This document shows positions 41,333 to 50,765 of a stretch of 64,000 nt of DNA, in pieces (positions within the stretch are counted from its first letter, which is position 1; the number at the start of each line of letters is the position of its first letter). Under the pieces are notes generated by a model that was given only the letters and a program-made list of their open reading frames with translations, was not told where the DNA came from and did not search any database. Source of the stretch: Streptomyces daqingensis (GTDB taxonomy: Bacteria > Actinomycetota > Actinomycetes > Streptomycetales > Streptomycetaceae); NCBI RefSeq assembly GCF_014645895.1, contig NZ_BMMP01000005.1, forward strand, positions 186,001 through 250,000, in the 5' to 3' direction. Made by a program: the position numbers and the translations under genes.

Positions 41333-42571
41333 TCAGAACCCGTGCGGCAGCCACGGCGCGACGTCCGTGGCGAAGGCGCCTGAGGCCGCGCCGAGCGCCC
41401 CCGCGCGCGACTCGCGCACCAGGCCGGCGCATCCGAGCGTGCGCAGCGCCGTGCAACCGAGGTAGGCGGCGCTCAACTCCCGTACGGACAGCGAGAGATC
41501 GGCGGGCTCCGAGGTGCGCTCGCACGTCGCGCCCTTCTCGTCCCCCGCCAGGTGCCAGCGGCCCGCGTTCCAGGGGCAGAACTCGTCCGCCACCTCCAGG
41601 ATTACGTCCACGGGGCGGCTGTACGTACGGGCGGCGAGGGCCGCGCCCACATCCACCGGGCGTGCGAACAGCGCGTCGCGCCAGCGCGGCCTGCACAGCC
41701 GCACGTCGTCATCGATCATGTGCAGCCACGCGTCGTCCACAGGGCGGTTGCGGACGCGCAGCACCGGCTTCAGGTCGATGCCGAAGAGGAAGCGCCACAG
41801 CGCCCCGTACGCGGCCGGATCCAGCGCCTCCAGATCGCGGAGCAGCACGCTGCCGCTCGGCACGCCGTGCTCGTCCCACTCGCTCTTGAGCGCGTAGCGC
41901 GCGTACCCCCGCACCTCGCCGTGCGCGTCCTCGGCCAGTACGCAGGCGAGGGGAGTGGCCCCCTCCCGTCCGGCGGGCGGGTCCAGCAGGGGGTAGCGCT
42001 CCCAGCCCGGGCCGTGGCGGAGCATCCCGGGCCGAGCCGGAACCCGCTGCTCGTAGACGGCCTCGCAGGCCGTTACGGCGGACGCCGCGTCGTCGACGAT
42101 CCTCAGGCGCAGGGCGTCCGACTCGGGCGGCACCGTGAGCCGCACCCTGGCGGTGTCGATGTCGGCGTCGAGCTGGCGGGCCGCGAGGCCGTACCCGAAG
42201 CGTCCGTAGATGGTCGGTTCGGAGGCGGTGAGCACTGCCAGCGGCTCCGTGCCGGCTTCCCGTACGTCCTCCAACTGCCGCCGCATGAGCGCCCGCAGGA
42301 CGCCGCGCCTGCGGTGCGTGGGCGCCACGCTCACCATCGTGACCCCCGCGGTGGGAACCGCCGCACCGCCGGGCACCGTCATCCGGAAGGAGAACAGGCC
42401 GGCGGAGCCCACGACCTCGTCGCGGTCCCACGCGGCCAGGGACCGATCGATTTCGGTCAACTCCCGGTAGATCTCGCGTTCTTCGGTGTCGAAGCCTCCG
42501 AAAGCCCGAGAAATTCCCTCGTACCACTTGTCCCATTCGGACGCGCGCAACACCCGTAGCTCTGTGCTCAT
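41333..42571 (-). CDS. GNAT acetyltransferase, Eis family
   Basis: A 412-residue enzyme of the Eis type with an N-terminal GNAT domain (VTMVSVAPTHRRRGVLRALM about residues 78-97 is the acetyl-CoA loop), a second GNAT-like domain and a C-terminal SCP2-like domain. Eis proteins acetylate amines, including aminoglycosides, polyamines or proteins. The terminal carboxylate (here ending PWLPHGF) takes part in catalysis in characterised members. A hexamer TAGAGA 6 nt before the ATG suggests a leaderless transcript. Substrate unknown. Confidence 0.9.
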   Translation of the reverse strand: MSTELRVLRASEWDKWYEGISRAFGGFDTEEREIYRELTEIDRSLAAWDRDEVVGSAGLFSFRMTVPGGAAVPTAGVTMVSVAPTHRRRGVLRALMRRQLEDVREAGTEPLAVLTASEPTIYGRFGYGLAARQLDADIDTARVRLTVPPESDALRLRIVDDAASAVTACEAVYEQRVPARPGMLRHGPGWERYPLLDPPAGREGATPLACVLAEDAHGEVRGYARYALKSEWDEHGVPSGSVLLRDLEALDPAAYGALWRFLFGIDLKPVLRVRNRPVDDAWLHMIDDDVRLCRPRWRDALFARPVDVGAALAARTYSRPVDVILEVADEFCPWNAGRWHLAGDEKGATCERTSEPADLSLSVRELSAAYLGCTALRTLGCAGLVRESRAGALGAASGAFATDVAPWLPHGF

Positions 42572-42577
42572 GCGGCA

Positions 42578-42583
42578 TCTCTA
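42578..42583 (-). promoter_or_regulatory. Candidate -10 of a leaderless promoter (Eis-type gene)
   Basis: TAGAGA on the minus strand, 6 nt (tgccgc) before the ATG at 42571. A weaker match than the other sites because its last base is A. Confidence 0.35.
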
Positions 42584-42632
42584 GCAGGGCTTTCGCAAAT
42601 CGGCGAGCCCCTTCCACTTCCACGGCGAGCAG

Positions 42633-43877
42633 ATGCACGTGCGTATGCACGTTCCGTTGTCCGTGCACGTCGCGAGCGGAATCGACGCACTGGTAGAAGC
42701 ATGGATAAGGTCCATCGGCATGGCGGTACGTCGTCCGAGCCTGGCACCTCCCAAGGCCCGGTTGCTGAAGGCGCGCAAGGCGCTGCACCGGGCCCGGACA
42801 TCGCTGCGCCGCTCGGCGGTCGACTACTTCCGGGGCGGCGTCTCCGACTGGCTCGCGCTCGGCGCGCTGCTGCTGACGATCCCCGTGCTCACGGGACTGA
42901 CCGTGCTGATGCCGCTCTGGGCGGCTCCCGAGGCGCTGGTGCTGCCCCTGATCGCGGGGGGACTGCTGCTCCGCCCAGCGAGCCTCCTCACGCTGTACGC
43001 CTGCGCCGCCGTCGCGCTGATCGTGGAGTCGGCCCTGCTCGGCCCGTACCAGGACGGCGCGGGACGCGTGACACCCGGCACCATCCTGGTCGTCGCCGCG
43101 GCCGGGCTCTCCGGTCTGCTCATCGCGCAGTTCCGCAGCCGCGTCGGAGTGCCGTGGCGCCGCGGCGGCACCATGCTCTTCGATCTCCGTGAACGGATCC
43201 GCGTACAGAGCAAGTTGCCGCGGCTTCCGCGCGGCTGGCACCGCGAGATGGCGCTGCGTCCCGCGGGCGGGCAGTCCTTCTCCGGCGACTTCGTCGTCGC
43301 CGCGCGCACCGGCCCCGACGAGCGCATCCTCGAAGTCGTCCTCACCGACGTCTCCGGCAAGGGCATGGACGCCGGTTCGCGCGCGCTGCTGCTCTCCGGG
43401 GCCTTCGGCGGGCTGCTGGGCTCCCTGCCGCCGCACGCCTTCCTGCCCGCCGCCAACGGCTACCTCCTCCGCCAGGACTGGGACGAGGGTTTCGCCACCT
43501 CCGTCCACCTCGTCCTCGACCTGGACAGCGGCGACTACGAACTCTTCTCCGCGGGCCACGTCCCCGTCCTGCAGCGCGGAGCGGGAACGGGGAAGTGGGA
43601 GCAGAAGTCGGGCGAGGGCCCGCTGCTCGGCGTCTACGCGGGCGCCCAGTTCGACCCGGTCAAGGGGACCCTGCAGCACGGCGACGTGCTGATGCTCTTC
43701 ACCGACGGGCTGGTCGAGACCGCGGAACGCGACCTCGCCGACGGACTGGACCGGCTCACCGGCGAAGCCGACCGGCACGTCGCCTCCGGCTTCCACGGGG
43801 CCGCGTGGCACCTGATAGACACCGTGGCCCGCGACGTCAACGACGACCGCGCCCTGCTCCTCCTCTGCCGCGACTGA
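42633..43877 (+). CDS. Membrane-anchored SpoIIE/RsbU-type PPM phosphatase
   Basis: A 414-residue protein. Residues about 75-170 hold three to four membrane helices. The C-terminal PPM domain begins at about residue 200 with ALRPAGGQSFSGDF, VVLTDVSGKGMDAGS (metal aspartate) and LFTDGLVETAE, ending DDRALLLLCRD. Such phosphatases act on anti-sigma-factor antagonists (RsbV/SpoIIAA type) and so switch alternative sigma factors. No sigma/anti-sigma gene is next to it. ATG 42633 is chosen by open frame; ATG 42720 (MAVRRPSLA) would remove 29 residues. Confidence 0.87.
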   Translation: MHVRMHVPLSVHVASGIDALVEAWIRSIGMAVRRPSLAPPKARLLKARKALHRARTSLRRSAVDYFRGGVSDWLALGALLLTIPVLTGLTVLMPLWAAPEALVLPLIAGGLLLRPASLLTLYACAAVALIVESALLGPYQDGAGRVTPGTILVVAAAGLSGLLIAQFRSRVGVPWRRGGTMLFDLRERIRVQSKLPRLPRGWHREMALRPAGGQSFSGDFVVAARTGPDERILEVVLTDVSGKGMDAGSRALLLSGAFGGLLGSLPPHAFLPAANGYLLRQDWDEGFATSVHLVLDLDSGDYELFSAGHVPVLQRGAGTGKWEQKSGEGPLLGVYAGAQFDPVKGTLQHGDVLMLFTDGLVETAERDLADGLDRLTGEADRHVASGFHGAAWHLIDTVARDVNDDRALLLLCRD

Positions 43878-44038
43878 GCACGCAGGCGGCCACCCCCCGG
43901 GTCCACGCGCGCCCACCCCTCGGGCCTCACGGGCCGTCTCTCGGGCCCACGCCCTTACGCGTTCCCTGTGACGTCCTCACAGCGCCGTTCCGCGCCTCCG
44001 CGTACGGCGGACGGCGCCCTGGGGCTCCGCGTACGGAG

Positions 44039-44077
44039 ACGGGAACGGGGCGGCCTGTCCGGCCGCCCCGTTCCCGT
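44039..44077. terminator. Bidirectional terminator, 17-bp perfect stem
   Basis: ACGGGAACGGGGCGGCC pairs exactly with GGCCGCCCCGTTCCCGT around TGTCC, between the convergent phosphatase and acyltransferase genes. Confidence 0.85.
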
Positions 44078-44120
44078 GGAGCTGTTGCGCACTGCGCGGC
44101 CTCCGGCCGCAGGGTCCGGC

Positions 44121-45512
44121 TTACCGGGCGTGGCCGCCCCGGTCGTCCCCGCCGGACGAGCGGTACGCCGGTCCGGACGAGGAGGCGCCGGAGGAGGAAT
44201 GGCCCGAGTAGGAGTACGACGGGGAAGCGGCGTACTTCTCGGAGGGCCGGCCGCCCCCTCCCCGTGTCCCGTCACCTGTGCCGCGGCCAGGGTCCGGGGC
44301 GGCAGGCGTGGCGTGCTGCGGCGCCTCACCCGCCGACTTCCCGTTCCCGTGCCCGTTCTCCCGCGCACGCGCCTGAGCACCGGCGTCCTGCTTGAAGAAC
44401 CACTCCATCTTCGGCTCCATCGCGAAGCGGAAGACCCGCCGGAACGGCGACGTGCACAGGACGGTCATCATGACCGCCGCCAGCAGCGTGATGCCCACGC
44501 GGCTGAGCGGATGGTCGACCCACTCCATGTCGTACCACTCGAACTCTCGCGAGATCTTGATCGGGTAGACGTGCAGCAGGTAGGCGTACAGCGTCCCGGC
44601 GCCCAGCGCGGTGAACCACATGTGGCGGCGGGGGACCAGGGCGAGGAAGGCGGCGGTGAGCACCAGTCCGCAGCCGAACGTGGCCAGGGTCATCACACCG
44701 CCGACCCACGCGGGCGCGCCCAGGTCCTGGGAGGCCTTGTCGTGCAGGAACCAGCCCTTGGACATCCTCGGCACCGCCCAGTACGCGAACAGCACCGCCG
44801 CGGCGAAGACCGGCAGCGCCAGCATCCGGAACTTGCGTCGTGTGACGATCTGGAAGTGCTCGGGCTTCAGTTGCAGGCCCAGGACGAAGAACGGGAGGAA
44901 GGTCGCGACCCGCATGAGGTTGAGGTCGTTGCTGATGCTCGGTGTGACGCCCGCCGCCACGGCGATCGCCAGCGCCACCGGCACGGGCCACCGCATGCTC
45001 TTCCACAGCGGCGTCGTCAGCCGCCACAGGAACAGCGCGACGAGGAACCACAGCGCGAAGCCCGGTTCCTGGTAGTGGAATTCGCGGTCGGGATTGTCGC
45101 TCGCCCACCGCATGAAGAACGTGTAGACGGTCTGGAAGACCACGTACGGCACCAGCACACCCGTGATGAGCCGCTTGATCTGCCGCGGCTTGCCCTCGAA
45201 GCTCCGCGAGAGATAGCCGGAGATGATGATGAACGCCGGCATGTGGAAGGCGTAGAGAACGAAGTAGAGCGCGCTGGCGGCACGGCTGTCGTCGCGCAGC
45301 GGATCCCACACGTGCCCGATGGCGACGAGCACGATCGTGAGGTACTTCGCATTGTCGAGAAACGGGTCCCGCTGCTCGGCGGGTTGTTTCCTGACCTTGG
45401 CCGGCGGCTCCACGGACGCATCACGCGCCGCGGAGGGGGACTCCTGGCGGACCGGGGGGAGCGGTGCCCGCTCATAACCAGCGTGCAACATCTGCCGCAC
45501 CTTAGTGCTCAA
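44121..45512 (-). CDS. Acyltransferase-3 family membrane protein (fucose 4-O-acetylase-like)
   Basis: A 463-residue protein with a 45-residue hydrophilic N-terminal tail, about ten membrane helices (about 48-380) and a Gly/Ser/Tyr-rich C-terminal tail. The start of the first helix DNAKYLTIVLVAIGHVW with its catalytic-type histidine and FHMPAFIIISGYLSRSF are typical of the family, which O-acetylates surface sugars. Whether it modifies cell-wall glycans or a small molecule is unknown. Monocistronic; its promoter lies in the gene-poor stretch to the right. Confidence 0.87.
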   Translation of the reverse strand: MSTKVRQMLHAGYERAPLPPVRQESPSAARDASVEPPAKVRKQPAEQRDPFLDNAKYLTIVLVAIGHVWDPLRDDSRAASALYFVLYAFHMPAFIIISGYLSRSFEGKPRQIKRLITGVLVPYVVFQTVYTFFMRWASDNPDREFHYQEPGFALWFLVALFLWRLTTPLWKSMRWPVPVALAIAVAAGVTPSISNDLNLMRVATFLPFFVLGLQLKPEHFQIVTRRKFRMLALPVFAAAVLFAYWAVPRMSKGWFLHDKASQDLGAPAWVGGVMTLATFGCGLVLTAAFLALVPRRHMWFTALGAGTLYAYLLHVYPIKISREFEWYDMEWVDHPLSRVGITLLAAVMMTVLCTSPFRRVFRFAMEPKMEWFFKQDAGAQARARENGHGNGKSAGEAPQHATPAAPDPGRGTGDGTRGGGGRPSEKYAASPSYSYSGHSSSGASSSGPAYRSSGGDDRGGHAR

Positions 45513-46114
45513 ACCTATGAGCCGTAAATTCTTGTCGGGTTTCCAACACGCCTACCCGGAAGCGTTTTCGACACACGCCGCCGAGCAGGGACGATCACCG
45601 TCAACCCCCGCCCAGGGGTGTGCTTTTGATGCACTATGTCCGATATGAACCCTCTCCGAAGGGGGCTTGCGGGGCTCCTCGGGGCTTGTTTCAGTGCCCG
45701 TGCGGGGCTTGTTCACCATGCATGTGGAACCCCTGTGAAGGCTGTTCTGTGATCGACTCCACAGTGCCGTGCGCGCTCGCCGAAATTCAGCCCCGACGTG
45801 CCGCCCGAAGCCCCCTTCTCTTGCACATGTTGGATTTTCCCTGCGCACCGCATTGATCGGCCCGTGGGGTCCGGAATTACCGTGCGTAATGCGGTCCGCG
45901 TCGCCGGGCGCCCTGGGCGTGGGCGTTCCGTCCGTGTGTAGGCGATGTGTGCACGGGGGAGGAACGCAGTGACCCGGCAAGGGCGTTGGCCGATGATTCG
46001 TCACTCGGCTCCACCCGCTGGTGACTTGGTGGCACGATGGTGAGCGGCGGGGGCGGTGGTGGCGATGTGCCCCTTGGCCGGTGAAGCTTTCCGACCGCAA
46101 GGGTGTGATCAGTT
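45513..46114. other. 600-bp gene-poor region with GGGGCTTG repeats
   Basis: No convincing gene. Three copies of GGGGCTTG occur at 45662, 45681 and 45704. A frame at 45620-45856 would give a Cys-rich 78-residue peptide, but it has no ribosome site and is built on those repeats. The stretch 45780-45900 is AT-richer than average. Likely promoters for the acyltransferase (leftward) and the small membrane protein (rightward). Confidence 0.45.
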
Positions 46115-46309
46115 GTGGCCATTTCACTGTCTGTGGTGCTGCTGTTGGCAGTCATCCTGGTGGTGATGATCAGGGGTGGCTCGATGAAAGCGGGACCCGC
46201 CGTCGTCGCGGTGCTCTTCGGCTTCTTCCTGGCTTCGACCGGCATGGCGCCGTCCATCAACCGGTTCATGAACTCGTTGGCGGACATGGTCAACCAGATC
46301 AACTTCTAG
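46115..46309 (+). CDS. Small hydrophobic protein, unknown function
   Basis: A 64-residue protein with two hydrophobic segments (ISLSVVLLLAVILVVMI, residues 3-19, and AVVAVLFGFFLAST, about 29-42) and a polar C-terminus ending LADMVNQINF. GTG start with AAGGGTGTGATC upstream. Similar short proteins sit near tRNA genes in streptomycetes (from memory), but I cannot assign a role. A 16-bp-stem terminator follows. Confidence 0.7.
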   Translation: MAISLSVVLLLAVILVVMIRGGSMKAGPAVVAVLFGFFLASTGMAPSINRFMNSLADMVNQINF

Positions 46310-46352
46310 CGGTCGCCTGTGCCGCGGCGGTTCCGTCGTGGCACGTCCCGGA

Positions 46353-46399
46353 CATGCCGAACGGCCCGGCCCCACTCGGGGGACGGGCCGTTCGGCATG
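46353..46399. terminator. Terminator, 16-bp perfect stem
   Basis: CATGCCGAACGGCCCG pairs exactly with CGGGCCGTTCGGCATG, separated by a 15-nt loop. It lies between the small membrane protein gene (rightward) and the tRNA-Gly gene (leftward), and touches the tRNA 3' end, so it serves both. Confidence 0.85.
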
Positions 46400-46401
46400 T
46401 G

Positions 46402-46475
46402 TGGAGCGGGCGACGGGAATCGAACCCGCGTAGCTGGTTTGGAAGACCAGGGCTCTACCATTGAGCTACGCCCGC
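46402..46475 (-). tRNA. tRNA-Gly (anticodon TCC)
   Basis: Reads GCGGGCGTAGCTCAATGG... on the minus strand. The 7-bp acceptor GCGGGCG/CGCCCGC closes. The anticodon loop is CTTCCAA with TCC, the T-loop is TTCGATT, and the 3' CCA is encoded. No integrated element follows the 3' end. Confidence 0.97.
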
Positions 46476-47341
46476 GAGCGCCTCTTACGGAGACCCGGTG
46501 ATCATACGCCCTGGAAGGGGCGATCCGGGCGGCCCGGGCGAAGCCGGGGCATCCGTCAGAGCGGCACGGACTGCATCGTAATGCATGTTCACCCGGCGCA
46601 CTATTCTGACCTGCTGCTCACGCAGTTGAAGCGCGCTGTGACCTGCCCGAACAGGGAGCGGAGGGTGTCCGGAGCCGGCACGGGCTCCGAGCCGGCCGGG
46701 TCCGCCGGACGCGCTCGGGGCCGCTGTTCCTCTCGGCTTCGGCGTTCGGCGCGCTGTACTTCCCGATCCGGACGTGACGGTGCAGGTCTTCTTCCTCGAT
46801 CCGCCACCGACGTTGGCTGGTCCCGCTGGCGCTTGGTGCGTCCGGCCCGGTCGCCCTCGGCCTCACCGTGGTGAGAGGGGCGACTCCTTCATCCTCTATC
46901 AGCGCTGCGACTCCCTGCCCGGCTGCGCGCCCCCGCGCATCGAATCGCCCCAAACTTCTCCACTTCGCGATGTCCGGGGCCAGCGAGGAGGAGCGACCGG
47001 CCGAGGTGCCTGAATCGTACGGGCGCCGCAGGCCTCTGCGCCTGGCTCACGCGTGAGCAGCCGGACGTCGCGGACCGGACGGAAGACGAGGAGACGGCTG
47101 GCCGCTGACGGCATGGGGCGGCGGCCCCTGGACCTGCCGGAGAACCGAACGGGACGTACCGCGCGGCCGCTGTCCGTTTCCTCGTGACCGTCTCCCCGTG
47201 ACCGTGTCACCGGGCGGTGACAACGGTGTCGTGGAACGACGACTGGGCTGTCTCCGGGGGGGCGCGGCCCTGCCATGGTGATCACGCAATCACCGAGACC
47301 CGGGCGGCTGTAGCTTCGGCCGCCGAACACCAGGGGGAACC
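46476..47341. other. 865-bp stretch without a recognisable gene
   Basis: Several short open frames exist but none has a good ribosome site or a familiar domain, and they contradict each other's third-position bias. Possibly decayed sequence. The right end holds the promoter of the lipoprotein gene: TAGCTT near 47310 and a CAGGGGG ribosome site. Confidence 0.5.
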
Positions 47342-47971
47342 ATGTCCGTACACCGCCGCAAGGCATTCCTCGTCTCCGCAGTCCTCGTCGGCTGCGCCGC
47401 GCTGATGACGGCGTGCGAGGACCCTGCACCGGACGCCGCGCAGGACTCCTCGTCCGCCGGCTCGTCCGGCTCGTCGGCGTCGGACGGGGGGAAGGGCGCG
47501 GGAGAGGACAGCTCGAGCGCGTCAGCGTCCGGCTCCGGCGACAGCGGCGAGGCGGGCAAGTGCCGCACCGACGAGCTGGAGATCACGGCTAAGGACGTCA
47601 CCGACTCCAGCAACTCCAAGGGCACCGTCGCGGTCGAGCTGAAGAACGGCGGGGGCCGGGACTGCGCGATCTCCGGCTACGCGGGCGTCGACCTGAAGAC
47701 CAGCGAGGGAACGCTGTCCGCGAAGCGCGCCGGCGAGGGGGCCGACTCCTTCGTCCTCAAGGACGGCAAGTCGACGTTCTTCGCCGTCGACTACCCGGTC
47801 AACGACTCGGGCGGCTCGGGCGTCAGCATCACGGGGCTGGTGGTGACCCCGCCGAACGAGACGAAGTCGGTGAACCTCGACTGGCCCGGCGGCGGCACCC
47901 TTCCCGTCACCGACGGCTCCGGCTCTGCGGTGACGGTCGGAAAGCCCGGCGGCATCGGCCAGGGCGGCTGA
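47342..47971 (+). CDS. Secreted lipoprotein with DUF4232-like domain
   Basis: A 209-residue lipoprotein. The signal peptide ends in lipobox LMTAC (Cys25), so the mature protein is anchored to the outer face of the membrane. A Ser/Gly/Asp-rich spacer (about 30-70) leads to a beta-rich domain (about 72-205) with two cysteines (CRTDELEIT, then DCAISGYAGV). This pattern fits DUF4232 proteins of Actinobacteria, whose role is unknown. CAGGGGGAACC precedes the ATG. Monocistronic. Confidence 0.88.
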   Translation: MSVHRRKAFLVSAVLVGCAALMTACEDPAPDAAQDSSSAGSSGSSASDGGKGAGEDSSSASASGSGDSGEAGKCRTDELEITAKDVTDSSNSKGTVAVELKNGGGRDCAISGYAGVDLKTSEGTLSAKRAGEGADSFVLKDGKSTFFAVDYPVNDSGGSGVSITGLVVTPPNETKSVNLDWPGGGTLPVTDGSGSAVTVGKPGGIGQGG

Positions 47972-48026
47972 CCCGCACACGTCAGCGGACTCCAGCAGTA
48001 CGGTCCCGGACCCGGGATCAGGGAAT

Positions 48027-48056
48027 CGGGCCCCGTCGCGCCGGCGGCGGGGCCCG
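48027..48056 (+). terminator. Terminator after the lipoprotein gene
   Basis: CGGGCCCCG pairs with CGGGGCCCG around a 12-nt loop, 56 nt past the stop. Confidence 0.65.
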
Positions 48057-48233
48057 TCCTGTGCGCCGATGTCCGCCTTGACCGGCTGCCGCGTCGGCTC
48101 GCCCTGCCCCGGCGAGCACGAGGCCCCTGCCGCTTTGAGCACGGGGTCTCGCGCGAACCCGCTCTGACCTCGGCCTCGCGCGAGAACTGGCCGGGGCGGC
48201 GGAGAAGTCCATGTACCCTACGTGTCGCACCGA

Positions 48234-48310
48234 CGGGGTGTGGCGCAGCTTGGTAGCGCGTCCGCTTTGGGAGCGGAAGGTCGTCGGTTCGAATCCGGCC
48301 ACCCCGACCA
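48234..48310 (+). tRNA. tRNA-Pro (anticodon TGG)
   Basis: Starts CGGGGTGTGGCGCAGC and ends with ACCCCG-A-CCA. The acceptor stem closes, the anticodon loop is TTTGGGA with TGG, and the T-loop is TTCGAAT. It precedes trigger factor by 108 bp, a placement I recall from other streptomycetes. No integrated element seen. Confidence 0.96.
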
Positions 48311-48417
48311 CGTACTATGAATCCCGCGCGTGCCTGTGTCCTGTCCGGATCCCGAGTCGTATACGGGGCGCCCCAGTAGATCGTCAATCCCAGCAGTCAG
48401 CCCCAAGGAGACCGACC

Positions 48418-49863
48418 GTGAAGAGCGCCGTGGAGACCCTGAACCCCACCCGGGTTCGGCTCACAGTCGAGGTGCCCTTCGAGGAGCTCAAGGACAGCCT
48501 CGACGCGGCGTACAAGAAGATCAACCAGCAGGTGACCGTGCCCGGTTTCCGCAAGGGCAAGATCCCGGCCCGGGTGATCGACCAGCGCTTCGGCCGCGGC
48601 GCTGTGCTGGAGGAGGCCGTCAACGACGCGCTTCCGAAGCTGTACCAGTCGGCTGTCGAGGAGGGGGAGCTGAATCCGCTCGGCCAGCCCGAGGTCGACA
48701 TCACCGACCTCAAGGACAACGAGCTGCTCGCCTTCACCGCCGAGGTCGACATCCGTCCCGAGATCGAGATCCCGGACTACTCGGGCATCGAGGTCGAGGT
48801 CGATGCTGTCGAGGTCAGCGACGAAGAGGTGGACAAGGCCGTCGAGCAGCTCCGTGAGCGCTTCGCCTCCACCTCCGTCGTCGAGCGCGCAGCCGCCGAG
48901 GGCGACGTGGTGAAGGTCGACCTGGAGGCCAAGGTCGACGGCGAGGTCCTCGAGGACGGCGTGGCGCAGGGCGTCGACTACACGATCGGCTCCGGCGAGC
49001 TCCTCGACGGCATCGACGACGCCGTCACGGGCCTGGAGGCCGGCGGCACCGCCACCTTCACCTCCGAGCTCAAGGGCGGCTCCGCCGCCGGCAGCGAGGC
49101 CGAGGTCTCGGTGAAGGTCGAGAGCGTCTCCGCCCGCGAACTGCCCGAGCTGGACGACGACTTCGCGCAGATGGCCAGCGAGTTCGACACCATCGGCGAG
49201 CTCCGCGAGGACAGCCGCAAGCGCCTCGGCCAGCAGAAGAAGTACGAGCAGGCCACCGAGGCGCAGGAGAAGGTGCTCGACGCCCTCCTCGCCCTCTGTG
49301 ACGTGCCGGTGCCGGACAAGCTCCTCGAGGAGGAGGTCAGCACCCGCAAGCACAACCTGATCAACCACCAGCTCGGTCAGATGGGCCTCGACCTGGCGAC
49401 GTACCTGCAGATGCAGGACAAGACGGAGGAGGACTTCGACGCCGAGCTCAAGGAGCAGGCGGAGAAGGGCATCCGCACGCAGTTCGTCCTCGACGAGCTC
49501 GTCAGCACCGAGAAGCTCAACGTCAGTCAGGAAGAGCTGACGGAGCATCTGATGCGCCGTGCCCAGTCCTCCGGCATGAGCCCCGACCAGTTCGCCCAGG
49601 CGGTCGTCGAGGGCGGCCAGGTGCCGATGCTCGTCGGCGAGGTCGCCCGCGGCAAGGCGCTGGCGCACGTGGTCGAGGCCGTCACGGTCACGGACACCAA
49701 CGGCGAGACCGTCGACCTCGACGACGAGGACGAGACGGCCGAGACGGTGGACGCCGAGAGCGGCTCCGAGGACGCTCCCGCCGAGGCGTCGGAAGGCTCG
49801 TCGGAGGAGGCCGCTGAGGCCTCCGGGGAGAGCTCGGAGAAGCCGGCGAAGTCCGAGGACTGA
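48418..49863 (+). CDS. tig: Trigger factor, ribosome-associated chaperone
   Basis: A 481-residue chaperone that binds nascent chains at the ribosome exit tunnel. The N-terminal ribosome-binding domain carries the signature [12 protein letters not shown] (about residues 44-55). The FKBP-type peptidyl-prolyl isomerase domain (about 160-245, [16 protein letters not shown]) and the helical C-terminal domain follow. The last roughly 50 residues form a Glu/Asp/Ser/Ala-rich acidic tail. GTG 48418 is chosen for AAGGAG 7 nt before it; the frame stays open through the tRNA but cannot be coding there. It precedes clpP1P2-clpX. Confidence 0.95.
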   Translation: MKSAVETLNPTRVRLTVEVPFEELKDSLDAAYKKINQQVTVPGFRKGKIPARVIDQRFGRGAVLEEAVNDALPKLYQSAVEEGELNPLGQPEVDITDLKDNELLAFTAEVDIRPEIEIPDYSGIEVEVDAVEVSDEEVDKAVEQLRERFASTSVVERAAAEGDVVKVDLEAKVDGEVLEDGVAQGVDYTIGSGELLDGIDDAVTGLEAGGTATFTSELKGGSAAGSEAEVSVKVESVSARELPELDDDFAQMASEFDTIGELREDSRKRLGQQKKYEQATEAQEKVLDALLALCDVPVPDKLLEEEVSTRKHNLINHQLGQMGLDLATYLQMQDKTEEDFDAELKEQAEKGIRTQFVLDELVSTEKLNVSQEELTEHLMRRAQSSGMSPDQFAQAVVEGGQVPMLVGEVARGKALAHVVEAVTVTDTNGETVDLDDEDETAETVDAESGSEDAPAEASEGSSEEAAEASGESSEKPAKSED

Positions 49864-49883
49864 GCCTGCCGCGCAGCACTTCT

Positions 49884-49918
49884 GAGGGGCCGTCCCACGG
49901 CAACGGGGGCGGCCCCTC
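49884..49918 (+). terminator. Terminator after tig
   Basis: GAGGGGCCG pairs with CGGCCCCTC around a 17-nt loop, 20 nt past the tig stop, separating tig from the clpP1P2 promoter. Confidence 0.65.
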
Positions 49919-49957
49919 GCCCGCGCCGCACCGGCGCCCCACAGCCCCACGGACCTG

Positions 49958-49971
49958 CGCTCACAGCGAAC
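49958..49971 (-). promoter_or_regulatory. ClgR-type activator box upstream of clpP1
   Basis: On the minus strand it reads GTTCGC-TGTGA-GCG, matching the published Streptomyces ClgR motif GTTCGC-N5-GCG. It lies about 40 bp upstream of a -10-like TAGGGT (50010-50015), so it is centred near -55, a normal activator position. Consensus from memory. Confidence 0.65.
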
Positions 49972-50083
49972 AGCTCCAGCTGCGGGATGGCGCTGCCGGT
50001 GGTGCGCGTTAGGGTCCCAAGTACACGAAGACCCCAGTGACGGCACGCCTCGTGCGGCCGTCCGGACACGAGCAGGTGGACAC

Positions 50084-50698
50084 GTGACGCTTCCGATGCC
50101 TTCCGCCGCCGCTGAGCACCTTGGTGGTGGCCTCGGCGACCAGGTCTACAACCGGCTGCTCAACGAGCGGATCATCTTCCTCGGGCAGCCCGTGGACGAC
50201 GAGATCGCCAACCAGATCACCGCTCAGTTGCTGCTCCTTGCCGCCGACCCGGACAAGGACATCTTCCTTTACATCAACAGCCCCGGCGGATCGATCCAGG
50301 CGGGCATGGCGATCTACGACACCATGCAGTACATCAAGAACGACGTGGTCACCATCGCCATGGGCCTCGCCGCCTCGATGGGCCAGTTCTTGCTGAGCGC
50401 CGGCACCCCGGGCAAGCGTTTCGCGCTTCCGAACGCGGACATCCTCATCCACCAGCCCTCCGCGGGGCTGGCCGGTTCCGCTTCGGACATCAAGATCCAC
50501 GCCGAGCAGCTTCTGCGTACGAAGAAGAAGATGGCGGAGCTGTCCGCACAGCACACCGGCCAGACGATCGAGCAGTGGACCCGGGACGCCGACCGCGACC
50601 GCTGGTTCTCCGCCGAGGAGGCCAAGGAGTACGGCCTGATCGACGAGGTGTACGGCAGGGCGGCCCAGCTTCCGGGCGGCGGCGGTACGGGCGCGTGA
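50084..50698 (+). CDS. clpP1: ATP-dependent Clp protease proteolytic subunit 1
   Basis: A 204-residue serine protease subunit with catalytic triad S98 (AASMGQF), H123 (LIHQPS) and D172 (ADRDRW). It forms part of the ClpP1P2 tetradecamer fed by ClpX or ClpC. The GTG start follows CAGGTGG. It is 67 bp before clpP2, in one operon. A ClgR-type box upstream suggests the known activation by ClgR. Confidence 0.96.
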   Translation: MTLPMPSAAAEHLGGGLGDQVYNRLLNERIIFLGQPVDDEIANQITAQLLLLAADPDKDIFLYINSPGGSIQAGMAIYDTMQYIKNDVVTIAMGLAASMGQFLLSAGTPGKRFALPNADILIHQPSAGLAGSASDIKIHAEQLLRTKKKMAELSAQHTGQTIEQWTRDADRDRWFSAEEAKEYGLIDEVYGRAAQLPGGGGTGA

Positions 50699-50765
50699 GC
50701 CGCGCCGCACGACGACCGCAGGCTCAACAGCACTACCGCAGTCAGCCCATCACCAGGAGGCTTCG

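Noticed and set aside
45620..45856. Cys-rich 78-residue peptide
   Set aside because: No ribosome site, and the cysteines arise from GGGGCTTG DNA repeats.
46402..48310. Integrated element at the tRNA-Gly or tRNA-Pro genes
   Set aside because: No integrase and no duplicated tRNA 3' end seen; flanking genes are ordinary core genes.
48211..48417. Upstream extension of trigger factor
   Set aside because: The frame is open but runs through tRNA-Pro; AAGGAG before GTG 48418 fixes the true start.
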